This document shows, piece after piece, positions 1 to 9,306 of a DNA stretch of 64,000 nucleotides. Position 1 is the stretch's first letter, and each line of letters opens with the position of its first letter. The position numbers were made by a program, and so were the translations under genes. Origin of the DNA: Pedobacter sp. AJM (GTDB taxonomy: Bacteria; Bacteroidota; Bacteroidia; Sphingobacteriales; Sphingobacteriaceae); assembly GCF_002197755.1 (NCBI RefSeq), contig NZ_NHOT01000004.1:124001-188000 (forward strand). Reading direction: 5' to 3'. The notes below the pieces were generated by a model. That model did no database searches and had not been told where the DNA came from. It saw only the letters and a list, made by a program, of their open reading frames with translations.

Positions 1-19
1 TAGAAATCATAATTTCAAT

Positions 20-754
20 ATGAGTAATCATGCCGTGGGTGTAGATGGATGCAAATTTGGTTGGGCGGCAGCCAGCTATGCTGAAGAAACCATAAAGTGC
101 TTTAGTAACATTACCGAAGTGTGGTCATACTTTGGAAAGTATGGTGATTTTCTGATCGACATGCCATTAGGTTTGCCCAGTGCGAAAAACCCACACCGTA
201 CCTGTGAGCAGGAAGCCAGAGCAATCTTACCAAAAGAAAGAAAATCCAGTCTGTTTCCGGTGCCCTGTCGCGAAGCATTTGCAGCAGAAAGCTACAGTGA
301 AGCGAATGAAATCAATAAAAATATTTTAGGCAAGGGACTATCAAAGCAAAGCTGGTTCATTATGCCGAAGATGAAAGAAGTGGATGACTTGCTGACTGGC
401 AATCATGCAGCGAGAGTACGTTTTAAAGAAGCACACCCGGAAGTTTCCTTTCAGTTGCTGAATCAGGGTAAACCTTTAAGGGCCGGCAAGAAAACCACAG
501 CAGGCATAGCGGAAAGGCTGGCTATCCTGCAGCAATGGGACTCCCGCACAGAGAACCTTTATCAATCGGCCATTCAGCTGTTTACAAAAAAAGCCCTTGC
601 CCCGGATGACATCCTGGATGCTTTGTGCTTATCAGCCATGCAATCCGTGATTCAGCAAAATGAAAAGTCAGGACAACTGCATACCTTTCCTGAAAAACCA
701 TTTAAAGATGCCTGTGGCATAAAAATGGCGATTCATTATGGGGTTTTAATGTAA
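20..754 (+). CDS. DUF429 family protein
   Basis: The 244-residue protein opens with VGVDGCKFGWAAA, the acidic N-terminal strand typical of DUF429 proteins, which are predicted to adopt an RNase H-like fold. Further family-like segments are the DMPLGLP stretch near residue 50 and the PDDILDALCLS segment near residue 195, which carry the other conserved acidic residues. No signal peptide or membrane segment is visible, so it is probably cytoplasmic. Its biochemical role is not established. The 3' end overlaps the convergent response-regulator gene by about 19 bases. The family call rests on the N-terminal motif and overall length. Confidence 0.82.
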   Translation: MSNHAVGVDGCKFGWAAASYAEETIKCFSNITEVWSYFGKYGDFLIDMPLGLPSAKNPHRTCEQEARAILPKERKSSLFPVPCREAFAAESYSEANEINKNILGKGLSKQSWFIMPKMKEVDDLLTGNHAARVRFKEAHPEVSFQLLNQGKPLRAGKKTTAGIAERLAILQQWDSRTENLYQSAIQLFTKKALAPDDILDALCLSAMQSVIQQNEKSGQLHTFPEKPFKDACGIKMAIHYGVLM

Positions 755-1425
755 AACCTGAAACCAATACCGCGTACACTTTCAATCTGGATGTTTGGAT
801 CATCAGCCAGATATTTACGTAGCCTGCTGATGAACACATCCATACTGCGCCCGTTGAAGAAATCAGATTCCTTCCATAAATAGTTCAGGATATCATTCCT
901 CTTAATCAATTCGTTTTGATGTTTACTCAGATAATGCAGCAACTGGCTTTCTTTTTCAGTAAGCAACGTTTCAGAAAAAGCGGAGGTTAAACGCATATTC
1001 GGCAAATCGAACTGGTAAACTCCCAGTTGAATCATGGTATCCGTATCTTTTGGTAATTTGTTTGTTCTCTTTAATATATTTCTGATTCTTAGAATAAGTT
1101 CATCGGCATCAAAGGGTTTTAAAATATAATCGTCAGCGCCCAACTCCAGGCCCCTCACAATATCTTCCTTCATTTTCCTGGCAGTTACAAACAGAAAGGG
1201 CAGATCAGGGTAGTTCTTACTGATTTTTTCCACCAGCTGAAATCCATCCTCCCCTGGCATCATGACATCAATGATCAGAATATCATAATGTTTTTCGCGC
1301 AATGCGGCCCTTGCTTCAATGCCGTTAAATACCTGATCGGCCTGGAAATGATTTAAATTCAGATACTGCTTCAGTAGGTGGCCAAGGTCAATATCGTCTT
1401 CAACAATCAAAATGTGCGCATTCAT
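736..1425 (-). CDS. OmpR/PhoB-family response regulator
   Basis: This 229-residue protein has an N-terminal receiver domain: paired acidic residues in LIVEDDIDLG, the phospho-acceptor Asp in LIIDVMMPGEDG near residue 52, and the conserved Lys in DDYILKPFDADEL. A C-terminal winged-helix DNA-binding domain (about residues 130-229) ends in SVRGIGFRF, as in OmpR/PhoB proteins. Its start overlaps the stop of the upstream histidine kinase gene by 4 bases, so the two are almost certainly one operon and one phosphorelay. The signal sensed is unknown. The divergently placed barrel-protein genes just beyond the kinase are plausible targets, by position only. Confidence 0.95.
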   Translation of the reverse strand: MNAHILIVEDDIDLGHLLKQYLNLNHFQADQVFNGIEARAALREKHYDILIIDVMMPGEDGFQLVEKISKNYPDLPFLFVTARKMKEDIVRGLELGADDYILKPFDADELILRIRNILKRTNKLPKDTDTMIQLGVYQFDLPNMRLTSAFSETLLTEKESQLLHYLSKHQNELIKRNDILNYLWKESDFFNGRSMDVFISRLRKYLADDPNIQIESVRGIGFRFYIKTP

Positions 1426-2804
1426 ATGGGTAAATGAATTAAAAATGAACTCCCCTTGCCCGCTTTACTTTTTAATTCGAGTTTGGCCTGTATCCGGTCT
1501 GCAGCCTGCCTGGCTAAAAACAAACCTAATCCTAAGCCTTTAACCGAATGCCGGTTTTCTTCCGGAACCCGATAAAATTTATCAAATATATACGCCTGGT
1601 GGTCCGCTGTAATGCCCGGGCCCTCATCTGTTACGGCAATGGTATAATATTTACCATTGATAGCGGATTCAAGCTTGATAACAGTTTGTGGGGCACTATA
1701 TTTTTGAGCATTCTCCACCAGCACATTGAGAATTTTCTCTATAAAAAGCGGACTGCTATGAAGGAGGCATGACGCCGGATCAATATCAACAGCCAGTTGA
1801 TGAGATTTTAACCTGAGGTCATGCACATAATTTTCCAAAAAGGTATGCATGTCTAATGGTTCAAGCTGAACAGGGATTTCAGATAACATGGCTCCTTCCA
1901 GCACACTGTCTACAATGTGCTGAATTTTCAGGTATTGCCGGTTTAAAGATTGTAACAGATCATCCTGCAATACCTTATTTGCTTTTACATCATCGCGGCC
2001 CATGCTTTTTAAAATCAAACTCACAGAACTGAGCGGCGTTTTAAGTTCATGCGTAATATTATTGGCAAAATCAGTTTTGATATCGGCAATTTTCTTTTGC
2101 CTGATCATCGCACTAAACACCATATACAAAAGTGAAATGACAGCAATAATTAAGGTTGCCCCCAAAGTAAAGGTGCCTAGCATCCGGCTAAAAACGGCTT
2201 TTTTCCAGTCTGACACATTAATGTAATTTGAGGTTCTGACAATCAGTTTTAAATTTTGACTATAGTTTATTTGCTTCTCGCGCATGTTTTTGTTAACCAC
2301 ACTAACTGTTTCATTATGGTTTAACAATAAGGTATTGGCATCATTAAATTTATTTCCGAAAAGCATAACCGGTACATCCGTTGAGGAAAGTAAGGTATCC
2401 AGAACACCGCCCTTTTCGATGATGATCTCTTCATACTGCGACTTATATTGAATGTTTCTCAGATCTTTACGATGTTGAAGATTTTGATAGATGTAGCCGT
2501 TTAGTTGTTGATACCATACATGATTACTGTCTTTCAATGATTGAAAAACAACCTTTTTGTTTAGTTTATCTTGCTCATATGCATGTATGATAACCTGTTT
2601 TAAATTCTCCTGTAATTTATCCTCAAGTGAATCAACCACAGCAGCATTCATTAGCTGAGTGGTCTTTTTCTTTACTTCTGTATAATATTTCTCCTTCGTA
2701 AGCTCATAAGTATTATGGATCAGGTAATATTGTATTGATGACAACGTGCCAATGATTAATAATGATAGTATCATCAGCATCCTGATTGTAAATTTCTTTT
2801 CCAT
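1422..2804 (-). CDS. Membrane sensor histidine kinase
   Basis: This 460-residue sensor kinase has an N-terminal membrane segment (residues about 8-26), a roughly 180-residue extracytoplasmic sensor region and a second membrane segment near residues 205-230. The cytoplasmic part holds the H-box NNITHELKTPLSSV with the phosphorylatable His, the N-box VLVENAQKYS, and ATP-lid motifs DEGPGI and GLGLGLFLARQAA. It is the cognate kinase of the overlapping response regulator downstream. The periplasmic domain matches nothing I recognise. The ATG start is supported by the charged N-terminus before the first membrane helix and by the divergent promoter gap that follows. Confidence 0.94.
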   Translation of the reverse strand: MEKKFTIRMLMILSLLIIGTLSSIQYYLIHNTYELTKEKYYTEVKKKTTQLMNAAVVDSLEDKLQENLKQVIIHAYEQDKLNKKVVFQSLKDSNHVWYQQLNGYIYQNLQHRKDLRNIQYKSQYEEIIIEKGGVLDTLLSSTDVPVMLFGNKFNDANTLLLNHNETVSVVNKNMREKQINYSQNLKLIVRTSNYINVSDWKKAVFSRMLGTFTLGATLIIAVISLLYMVFSAMIRQKKIADIKTDFANNITHELKTPLSSVSLILKSMGRDDVKANKVLQDDLLQSLNRQYLKIQHIVDSVLEGAMLSEIPVQLEPLDMHTFLENYVHDLRLKSHQLAVDIDPASCLLHSSPLFIEKILNVLVENAQKYSAPQTVIKLESAINGKYYTIAVTDEGPGITADHQAYIFDKFYRVPEENRHSVKGLGLGLFLARQAADRIQAKLELKSKAGKGSSFLIHLPI

Positions 2805-2937
2805 TGTTTAACAAAAATAGTTTTATCCTCATAATTAAAGTGATTATTTAATACCATTAACACTTCGTTAACTCATCATTAACCATTATACAGGTTGTTT
2901 TATTTCAGATTTGTTCCAGATATTAAAACAACATCAT

Positions 2938-3315
2938 ATGAAAAAAATCTTTTTGATAGCCATAGCGCTATTCATTACCGGGGCAGCCTTCGGTCAGCAA
3001 AAACCAAATCAGTCTAAAACTTCTACTCAATCCACATCTATTAGCATCAACAACAGTGATAATGAGTATCGTTTAAATGCCAGCTTTAATCCGGTTAAAG
3101 CAGAAGCTGTTAAGACTTTAATTATTAAAGCCCTGGCACAGTCGGGAGAAAATGAAGCGGATGAAACAATTTGGAAATTAAAGGATACGTATTCCATTAA
3201 ATTAGAAAAGGATCAGTTAACGATTAAACTGGATAAAGAAAAGGCCACAGGGTCGCTTTATAAATTGATCAGACAGTTAGGACAGGATATCCAGCAAACC
3301 TTAACGAAATCATAA
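2938..3315 (+). CDS. Small secreted protein, unknown function
   Basis: The reading frame is open from 2911, but the ATG at 2938 gives a clean signal peptide (MKKIFLIAIALFITGAAFGQ) and is the better start. The mature part is about 105 residues, with a Ser/Thr/Gln-rich linker followed by a segment of alternating charged and hydrophobic residues. I recognise no domain. It sits divergent to the two-component operon and about 40 bases ahead of a large outer-membrane barrel gene, so it is probably co-transcribed with it and may act in the envelope. A regulon link to the neighbouring two-component system is inferred from position only. Confidence 0.7.
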   Translation: MKKIFLIAIALFITGAAFGQQKPNQSKTSTQSTSISINNSDNEYRLNASFNPVKAEAVKTLIIKALAQSGENEADETIWKLKDTYSIKLEKDQLTIKLDKEKATGSLYKLIRQLGQDIQQTLTKS

Positions 3316-3355
3316 TTAAGAATTAACCTATCTATTTCACTTAAATGCTCCTGAT

Positions 3356-5791
3356 ATGAAATCGAGAACGGCAAACACGCTGATCGTTTTACTGATGTTA
3401 ATTACAGTTTCAACATATGCCCAAAATGAACTTTCTGTTAGTGGCAAGGTATTAAATCAGATGAATCTGCCTATAAACGGCGCCAATGTATCAATGACGA
3501 GTGTTGCAGATACTTCCCTTATTTTATCGGCCGTAACGGATATCAATGGGAATTATGCTTTTAATACTATAAAAAGAGGCATGTATAAGGTTGTGGCTAC
3601 TTCAATCGGATACGAAAGTGTTTATAGGAATTTTAATGTGGATAGCACAACAAAAGCAGCAAATATCGTATTACAACCATCTGTTTTAGCATTAAACGAA
3701 GTAAAGATTACGGCAAGCAAACCTTTGGTTGAGCAAAAGATTGATAAAACCGTTGTTAATGTTGATGCCATGCTTACTGCAAGCGGTGGCACTGCACTTG
3801 AAGTATTGGAAAAATCGCCAGGGGTTATAATTGGCCAAAATGGTAGTATTACACTCAAAGGTAAGGCAACAACAATCTTCATTGATGACAAACCGACCTA
3901 TCTTTCGGGTCAGGACCTTGAGAATTACCTCAGGTCATTGCCTTCTGCTTCTTTAAATCAGATAGAACTGATGACAAATCCCTCTTCCAGATATGATGCA
4001 GCCGGTAATGGTGGTGTGATTAATATACGCACCAAGAAAACTAAAATTATTGGCATTAACGGGGGCATAAATTTAGGGTATATCCAGGGGAATTATGCCA
4101 GAACCAATAATAGCTTAAATGTGAATTACAGGAATAATAAAATTAATATTTCAGAAAATCTGAGTTACATTACAACCAATAGCTACAGCGATCTGGATAT
4201 TAACCGGCATTTTCAAAATGCGATGGGCGAAACAACGGCTAATTTTTTGCAGAATTCTTTTACACGTTATACCGGAAACAGTTTTACTTCAAGGCTGGGC
4301 CTGGACTATTATGTATCTGACAAGACCACGATCGGTATCGGCTGGACTGCAATATCACACCCTGCTAATCAAAAATCGATGGTGAACAGCAGGTTCTTAA
4401 ATGAAGCAAATCAATTGGATTCAACCATTGTGGCCAACAACCATCAGGATGAATCTTTTAAAAACAACAATATAAACCTGAATTACCGCCATCAGTATAA
4501 TCAATCAGGCCGCGAATTAACCATAGATGTAGATTATCTCAACTATGATATGGGAAGTCAGCAATCGTTCCTGAATAATAGTTATTTAAGAGATGGAATG
4601 CTGACAAATCATGAATTATTAACTGGCGATTTACCAACGAATATTAAAATTTATGCGGCTAAGGCAGATTATAGCCATCCTTTTAAAAATGGCATTAAAC
4701 TTTCTGTAGGAGCAAAATCAAATATTACCTTAACAGATAACGAGGCAAACTATTTTTATACCGTTACGGGTGTGAAAATACCTGATTATAGCAAAACAAA
4801 TCACTTCAATTACCGGGAAAATATTAACGCTGTTTATATCAGCGCCAATAAAGAATTTAAACGGTTAACGGTACAAGCCGGGTTAAGAATGGAAAGTACA
4901 TTTTCCAAAGGTCATCAACTGGGTAATATTCAAAAAAGCGACTCCACTTTCAATAGAAATTATACCGGGCTATTTCCAACTTTATACCTACAATATAAAT
5001 TGGATACCATGGGTAACAACCTCATTGGAATGAATTATGGGAGAAGAATTGACCGGCCTTACTACCAGGACTTAAATCCTTTTATTTCTCCAATTGATAA
5101 ATTCACCTATTATACAGGCAATCCTTTTTTAAATCCATCCTATTCAAATAGCCTGGAACTTTCTCATACGTATAAAAGCAAACTGACTACTACCCTAAGT
5201 TACAGTAAAACCTTAGACCAGGTAAATGAAACCATTGAAATTCTGGATGGAATCTATTACAGTCGGCCAGGCAATATTGGGCAATCTGTGTTCAAATCTC
5301 TTTCTGTTAATGGCAATTTCGACCTCCTGCCCTGGTTTAATGTTAATCTGTATGGACAGGTTTCAAATATTCACACCACAGGTTCATTCTATACCGGCTA
5401 TATTGATACAAAAGGTACCTTTTATTATATTAAACCACAGTTTCAGTTTAAAATAAAAGGCGATTGGATTTTTCAGATTGATGGTTATTACCAAAGTAAG
5501 GTAACCAATGCACAGTTTGTAGCCGGTGATCAAAAAAGAGTAAATGCAGCCATCTCTAAAAAAATATCAGCAAGTACAAGTGTAAAACTGGTAATGAATG
5601 ATGTCTTTCATTCTTATGTAAATAGCGGAACCATTAATAATCTTCTTCAAACACAGGCAAACTACCGCAATGTATTAGATACCAGAACAGCAATACTTAC
5701 TTTAAGTTATCGCTTTGGCAAATCAATTTCCGGTCAGCGTAAGCATGATAATAATAGTACAAACAGCGAACAGGAAAGAATTAAAAACTAG
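3356..5791 (+). CDS. Outer-membrane beta-barrel family protein (TonB-receptor-like)
   Basis: This 811-residue protein has a signal peptide (cleavage near ISTYAQ would fit), then a carboxypeptidase-regulatory-like domain (residues about 27-110, LSVSGKVLNQMNLPINGANV). A plug-like region (about 120-230, with VEQKIDKTVVNVDAM and YDAAGNGGVINIRTKK) and a long barrel follow. The architecture is that of the Bacteroidota outer membrane beta-barrel family (PF14905 type), relatives of TonB-dependent receptors. No substrate can be inferred. It follows the small secreted protein in the same direction and resembles in architecture the barrel at 38321-40702, which also lies beside a two-component pair. Confidence 0.88.
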   Translation: MKSRTANTLIVLLMLITVSTYAQNELSVSGKVLNQMNLPINGANVSMTSVADTSLILSAVTDINGNYAFNTIKRGMYKVVATSIGYESVYRNFNVDSTTKAANIVLQPSVLALNEVKITASKPLVEQKIDKTVVNVDAMLTASGGTALEVLEKSPGVIIGQNGSITLKGKATTIFIDDKPTYLSGQDLENYLRSLPSASLNQIELMTNPSSRYDAAGNGGVINIRTKKTKIIGINGGINLGYIQGNYARTNNSLNVNYRNNKINISENLSYITTNSYSDLDINRHFQNAMGETTANFLQNSFTRYTGNSFTSRLGLDYYVSDKTTIGIGWTAISHPANQKSMVNSRFLNEANQLDSTIVANNHQDESFKNNNINLNYRHQYNQSGRELTIDVDYLNYDMGSQQSFLNNSYLRDGMLTNHELLTGDLPTNIKIYAAKADYSHPFKNGIKLSVGAKSNITLTDNEANYFYTVTGVKIPDYSKTNHFNYRENINAVYISANKEFKRLTVQAGLRMESTFSKGHQLGNIQKSDSTFNRNYTGLFPTLYLQYKLDTMGNNLIGMNYGRRIDRPYYQDLNPFISPIDKFTYYTGNPFLNPSYSNSLELSHTYKSKLTTTLSYSKTLDQVNETIEILDGIYYSRPGNIGQSVFKSLSVNGNFDLLPWFNVNLYGQVSNIHTTGSFYTGYIDTKGTFYYIKPQFQFKIKGDWIFQIDGYYQSKVTNAQFVAGDQKRVNAAISKKISASTSVKLVMNDVFHSYVNSGTINNLLQTQANYRNVLDTRTAILTLSYRFGKSISGQRKHDNNSTNSEQERIKN

Positions 5792-5937
5792 GTGATTTAA
5801 ATTTTTCCTTTTTAAATAAGCATCATCAAATTCATCTCCACTGCAATCACTTTCATTGATTTGCACACAACTTTCAGGGTTTTGCATACAGCTGCGCGTT
5901 CCATCTTCCCGAACTTTGAACCATAAAATAAGTAACT

Positions 5938-6942
5938 ATGGAAATCAAAAAAATAAACCTAGGAAATCAAGGCCTGATTGTTCCCGTAATGGGATTAGGC
6001 TGTATGGGAATGACAGGATTTGAAGAAGCTGACATGTATGGCAAGGCAGATGAAAAGGAGGCTATTGCTACCATACATCAATCAAAAGAATTAGGCGTTA
6101 ACTTTCTGGATACTGCAGATTTATATGGCCCGTTAAAAAATGAACAGCTCATTGCAAGAGCCATAGAAGGGCATCGAAATGATTACATCATTGCCACTAA
6201 GTTTGGATGGGAAATAGATGATAATGATAAAGTGACATGGGCAATTAATGGTCAGAAGAAATATGTAAAAAAAGCATTAGAGCGGTCGCTTAAAAACCTT
6301 AAAACCGATTATATCGACTTATACTACCTGCATCGTTTAGATAAAAATACCCCTATCGAAGAAACAGTTGAAGCCATGAGTGAATTGGTAAAAGAAGGGA
6401 AAATTGGCCATATTGGTTTGTCAGAAGTTTCTTCGGAAACCATTAAAAGGGCACACACCGTACATCCAATTGCCGCAGTACAAAGTGAATACTCCCTGTT
6501 TGAACGCACTGTAGAAAAAAGAGGGATTTTGCAAACACTGGAAGAACTCGGAATCAGTTTTGTAGCCTATTCACCGCTCGGGCGGGGATTTCTATCCGGT
6601 CAGATTCGTACCATTAATGATTTACCTGCCAATGATTTCAGAAGATCGATTCCACGTTTTCAGGAAGCATATTTTCACAAAAATATCGAACTGGTTGATG
6701 CCATTGAAGCCATGGCCGCAGATAAAAATATTACGGCAACACAACTCGGACTGGCGTGGATGATGAATAAAGGGATTATCCCTATTCCGGGTACTAAAAG
6801 GAGAAAATATTTAGCACAAAATATTGCAGCGGCAGCTATTCAGCTTAGCGAAAGTGATGTCTCAAAACTGGAAAGCATCATTCCGCTGGGTACCGATACA
6901 GGCATTGCCTATGATGAATTTAGCATGGGGCTAATCGACTAA
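5938..6942 (+). CDS. Aldo/keto reductase
   Basis: This 334-residue NADPH-dependent oxidoreductase is of the aldo/keto reductase superfamily (a TIM barrel reducing aldehydes or ketones). Visible catalytic elements are the Asp/Tyr in FLDTADLYGP, the Lys in IIATKFGW and the His in DLYYLHRLD. The cofactor-binding end carries IPIPGTKRRKYLAQN. Its length and motifs resemble the YajO / pyridoxal-reductase-like branch. A terminator follows and an AraC regulator begins 72 bases downstream; the two may be functionally linked. The physiological substrate cannot be told from sequence. Confidence 0.93.
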   Translation: MEIKKINLGNQGLIVPVMGLGCMGMTGFEEADMYGKADEKEAIATIHQSKELGVNFLDTADLYGPLKNEQLIARAIEGHRNDYIIATKFGWEIDDNDKVTWAINGQKKYVKKALERSLKNLKTDYIDLYYLHRLDKNTPIEETVEAMSELVKEGKIGHIGLSEVSSETIKRAHTVHPIAAVQSEYSLFERTVEKRGILQTLEELGISFVAYSPLGRGFLSGQIRTINDLPANDFRRSIPRFQEAYFHKNIELVDAIEAMAADKNITATQLGLAWMMNKGIIPIPGTKRRKYLAQNIAAAAIQLSESDVSKLESIIPLGTDTGIAYDEFSMGLID

Positions 6943-6949
6943 CCTACAG

Positions 6950-6985
6950 GCACAACTTCAGAATAAACCGGAGTTGTGCTTTTTC
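6950..6985 (+). terminator. Rho-independent terminator after aldo/keto reductase
   Basis: An 8-bp perfect stem (GCACAACT / AGTTGTGC) encloses a 14-base loop and is followed by a run of five T. It lies just after the stop codon of the aldo/keto reductase and separates it from the AraC gene. Confidence 0.75.
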
Positions 6986-7014
6986 AATTTTATTATCTAT
7001 AAATTAGCATCATC

Positions 7015-7911
7015 ATGAACACTATTTCATCCATATCAGCATTTCATCGCTTATTATCTCTCCCTGAGCCACATCATCCTTTAGTAAGTGTGATCAATCT
7101 GGCAGAAAGCATTTTTATAGCAGATGAGGTATGGAAAGGATTTGTGAACCGCTTTTATTGCGTTGCACTGAAACGTGAGGCTACAGGGAAAATCAAATAC
7201 GGCCAGCAGCATTACGATTATGATAAAGGCGTACTGAGCTTTACCGCACCCAATCAGGTGCAGTCTCTTGATTTGCAAAACATGGAATGTGGTTCTGGCT
7301 ACCTACTCATCTTTCATCCGGATTTTCTACTGAAACACGACCTGGCGAATGCAATTAATAATTATGGCTTTTTTTCTTATGCTGTGAATGAAGCATTACA
7401 CCTTTCCGCAGAAGAGGAAGATGACCTGATTACTATCCTGAACAAAATCAATAAAGAGTGCCTGCATATTGACAGGCATACGCAGGAAATTATTTTATCG
7501 CAAATTGAATTGCTGCTGAATTATTCCAACCGCTTCTACGAAAGACAGTTTATCACCCGAAAAAACAATAACCATCAATTACTGATTAAATTTGAACAGG
7601 TTATTGATGAGTATTTTAATGCCAACCATACGGCAAGCTTGGGCTTGCTTACAGTACACTACCTGGCCGACAAGCTGAATTTATCGCCTAATTATTTGAG
7701 CGATTTATTGCGGGTTCATACCGGGCAAAATACGCAGCAACATATTCATGAAAAATTAATTGCGAAAGCGAAAGAAAAACTTTCTACAACAACCTTGTCT
7801 GTTAATGAAATTGCTTACGCGCTCGGTTTTGAGCACGCACAATCTTTCAGCACCTTATTTAAGAAGAAAACAAATCTTTCTCCGCTTGCTTTTAGAAATA
7901 CATTAAGTTAA
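7015..7911 (+). CDS. AraC-family transcriptional regulator
   Basis: This 298-residue protein has an N-terminal cupin-like sensing region (about residues 20-160) and a C-terminal double helix-turn-helix domain (about 195-298). The second HTH is clear: LSVNEIAYALGFEHAQSFST followed by FKKKTNLSPLAFRN. It lies directly downstream of an aldo/keto reductase and upstream of a Gfo/Idh/MocA oxidoreductase, both on the same strand, which suggests control of one or both. No effector is deducible. Confidence 0.92.
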   Translation: MNTISSISAFHRLLSLPEPHHPLVSVINLAESIFIADEVWKGFVNRFYCVALKREATGKIKYGQQHYDYDKGVLSFTAPNQVQSLDLQNMECGSGYLLIFHPDFLLKHDLANAINNYGFFSYAVNEALHLSAEEEDDLITILNKINKECLHIDRHTQEIILSQIELLLNYSNRFYERQFITRKNNNHQLLIKFEQVIDEYFNANHTASLGLLTVHYLADKLNLSPNYLSDLLRVHTGQNTQQHIHEKLIAKAKEKLSTTTLSVNEIAYALGFEHAQSFSTLFKKKTNLSPLAFRNTLS

Positions 7912-8012
7912 AACAACAAAAAGCTTACTATTTCTCTAAAATAAAATCTACATCAGTCTTTCCATCTTAAATCACTATCCTTAACTTACCCGCCAAATTA
8001 AATTGAGGGTAT

Positions 8013-8996
8013 ATGACGGAGATTAAAGGGGGAATTATTGGTTGTGGAGATGTAACAGAGGTAAAAAGCGGACCGGCTTTCAACAAAGCACCCAATTCTT
8101 CGCTGGTAGCGGTCATGCGGAGAGACGCGGCTAAAGCTGAAGATTATGCCAGGCGGCATCAAGTACCGAAATGGTATAGCGACGTGAACGAGTTAATTCA
8201 TGACCCGGAAGTAAATGCCGTTTATATTGCCACTCCTCCCCTGCAGCATGAAGAATTGACCATCAAAGCCCTCGCTGCAGGAAAACCGGTGTATGTAGAA
8301 AAACCAATGGCCTTAAACAGTGAAGCGGCAAAAAGAATGGTTTCCGCTGCGCATCAATATAATGTTAAACTTTCTGTCGCGCATTACCGGAGGGCCCAAC
8401 CCTTATTCCTGAAAATAAAATCTTTGATTGAGGAAAAGATAATTGGCGACATCCGCTTCGTTGATTTAAAAATGCTGCAACCACAAAAAAATGATCTCAT
8501 TGCCACTGTAGAATCAAATTGGAGAACAAATCCGGAAATATCAGGTGGTGGACTTTTTCATGATCTGGCTCCGCATCAGCTGGATTTAATGTTGTATTAC
8601 TTCGGAAGTATAAAAAGCTATCACGGGATTGCTGTCAATCAATCTGGCAATCAACAGGTGGATGATCTGGTTACCGGGCATATTTTATTTGAAAACGGTG
8701 TGGTATTTAACGGCACCTGGTGCTTTACGGTAGCTGAAGCACAACAAGCGGATAGTTGTGTGATTTTTGGGACCAGGGGGAAAATTAGTTTCCCTATGTT
8801 TGGCCATCAAATTAAGGTAACCATAAATGGCGATGATGAAAAATTGGATTTTCTCCCACTGAAGCATGTGGAGCAACCCATGATTGAAAAGGTGGTGGCC
8901 TATTTCCTGAATGAAGCAGAAAACCCTTGCAGCGGCGAAGAAGCACTTAAAACCATGAAATTACTGGACGAATTTACGCATCAAAAACATGAATAA
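8013..8996 (+). CDS. Gfo/Idh/MocA-family oxidoreductase
   Basis: This 327-residue NAD(P)-dependent dehydrogenase of the glucose-fructose oxidoreductase / inositol dehydrogenase superfamily has an N-terminal Rossmann motif (GGIIGCGDVTEV). The hallmark VYVEKPMALN near residue 95 carries the catalytic Lys, and SGGGLFHDLAPHQLDLM near residue 175 carries the conserved Asp and His of the active site. Proteins of this type oxidise or reduce sugars, inositols or related compounds; the substrate here is not known. It may be regulated by the AraC protein upstream. Confidence 0.92.
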   Translation: MTEIKGGIIGCGDVTEVKSGPAFNKAPNSSLVAVMRRDAAKAEDYARRHQVPKWYSDVNELIHDPEVNAVYIATPPLQHEELTIKALAAGKPVYVEKPMALNSEAAKRMVSAAHQYNVKLSVAHYRRAQPLFLKIKSLIEEKIIGDIRFVDLKMLQPQKNDLIATVESNWRTNPEISGGGLFHDLAPHQLDLMLYYFGSIKSYHGIAVNQSGNQQVDDLVTGHILFENGVVFNGTWCFTVAEAQQADSCVIFGTRGKISFPMFGHQIKVTINGDDEKLDFLPLKHVEQPMIEKVVAYFLNEAENPCSGEEALKTMKLLDEFTHQKHE

Positions 8997-9306
8997 AAGT
9001 TTTTTTATTTTTTTTTTAAAAAGTTAAAAACAATTTTAATTCTGAGTTGTCTATTATGTAGTTTGTTTGGTTTATGCTTTACACGATGGATGTCTTTAAA
9101 GCAAAATAATTCAGCCTCATAGAAATATGGGGCTTTCTCATTTTAAAAATGACGGGCAAACGGATTATTTGATAAAATAAAATCATATTATAAAACTTAT
9201 CATCACATATTACGTTCATACCATGACTGCTTAAATGATTTGCAGTTAAATAGCTTGATGAACTCGGAAATATCGACCCTGTACAGCGGGTGGATTAAGA
9301 AGAGAC
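8997..9306. other. Intergenic stretch with weak hairpin
   Basis: This 310-base AT-rich gap begins with long T and A tracts and contains a modest 8-bp hairpin (AGCCTCAT / ATGGGGCT, 9113-9134) followed by a T-rich stretch, which may end the upstream transcript. I see no convincing ORF or other element. Confidence 0.4.
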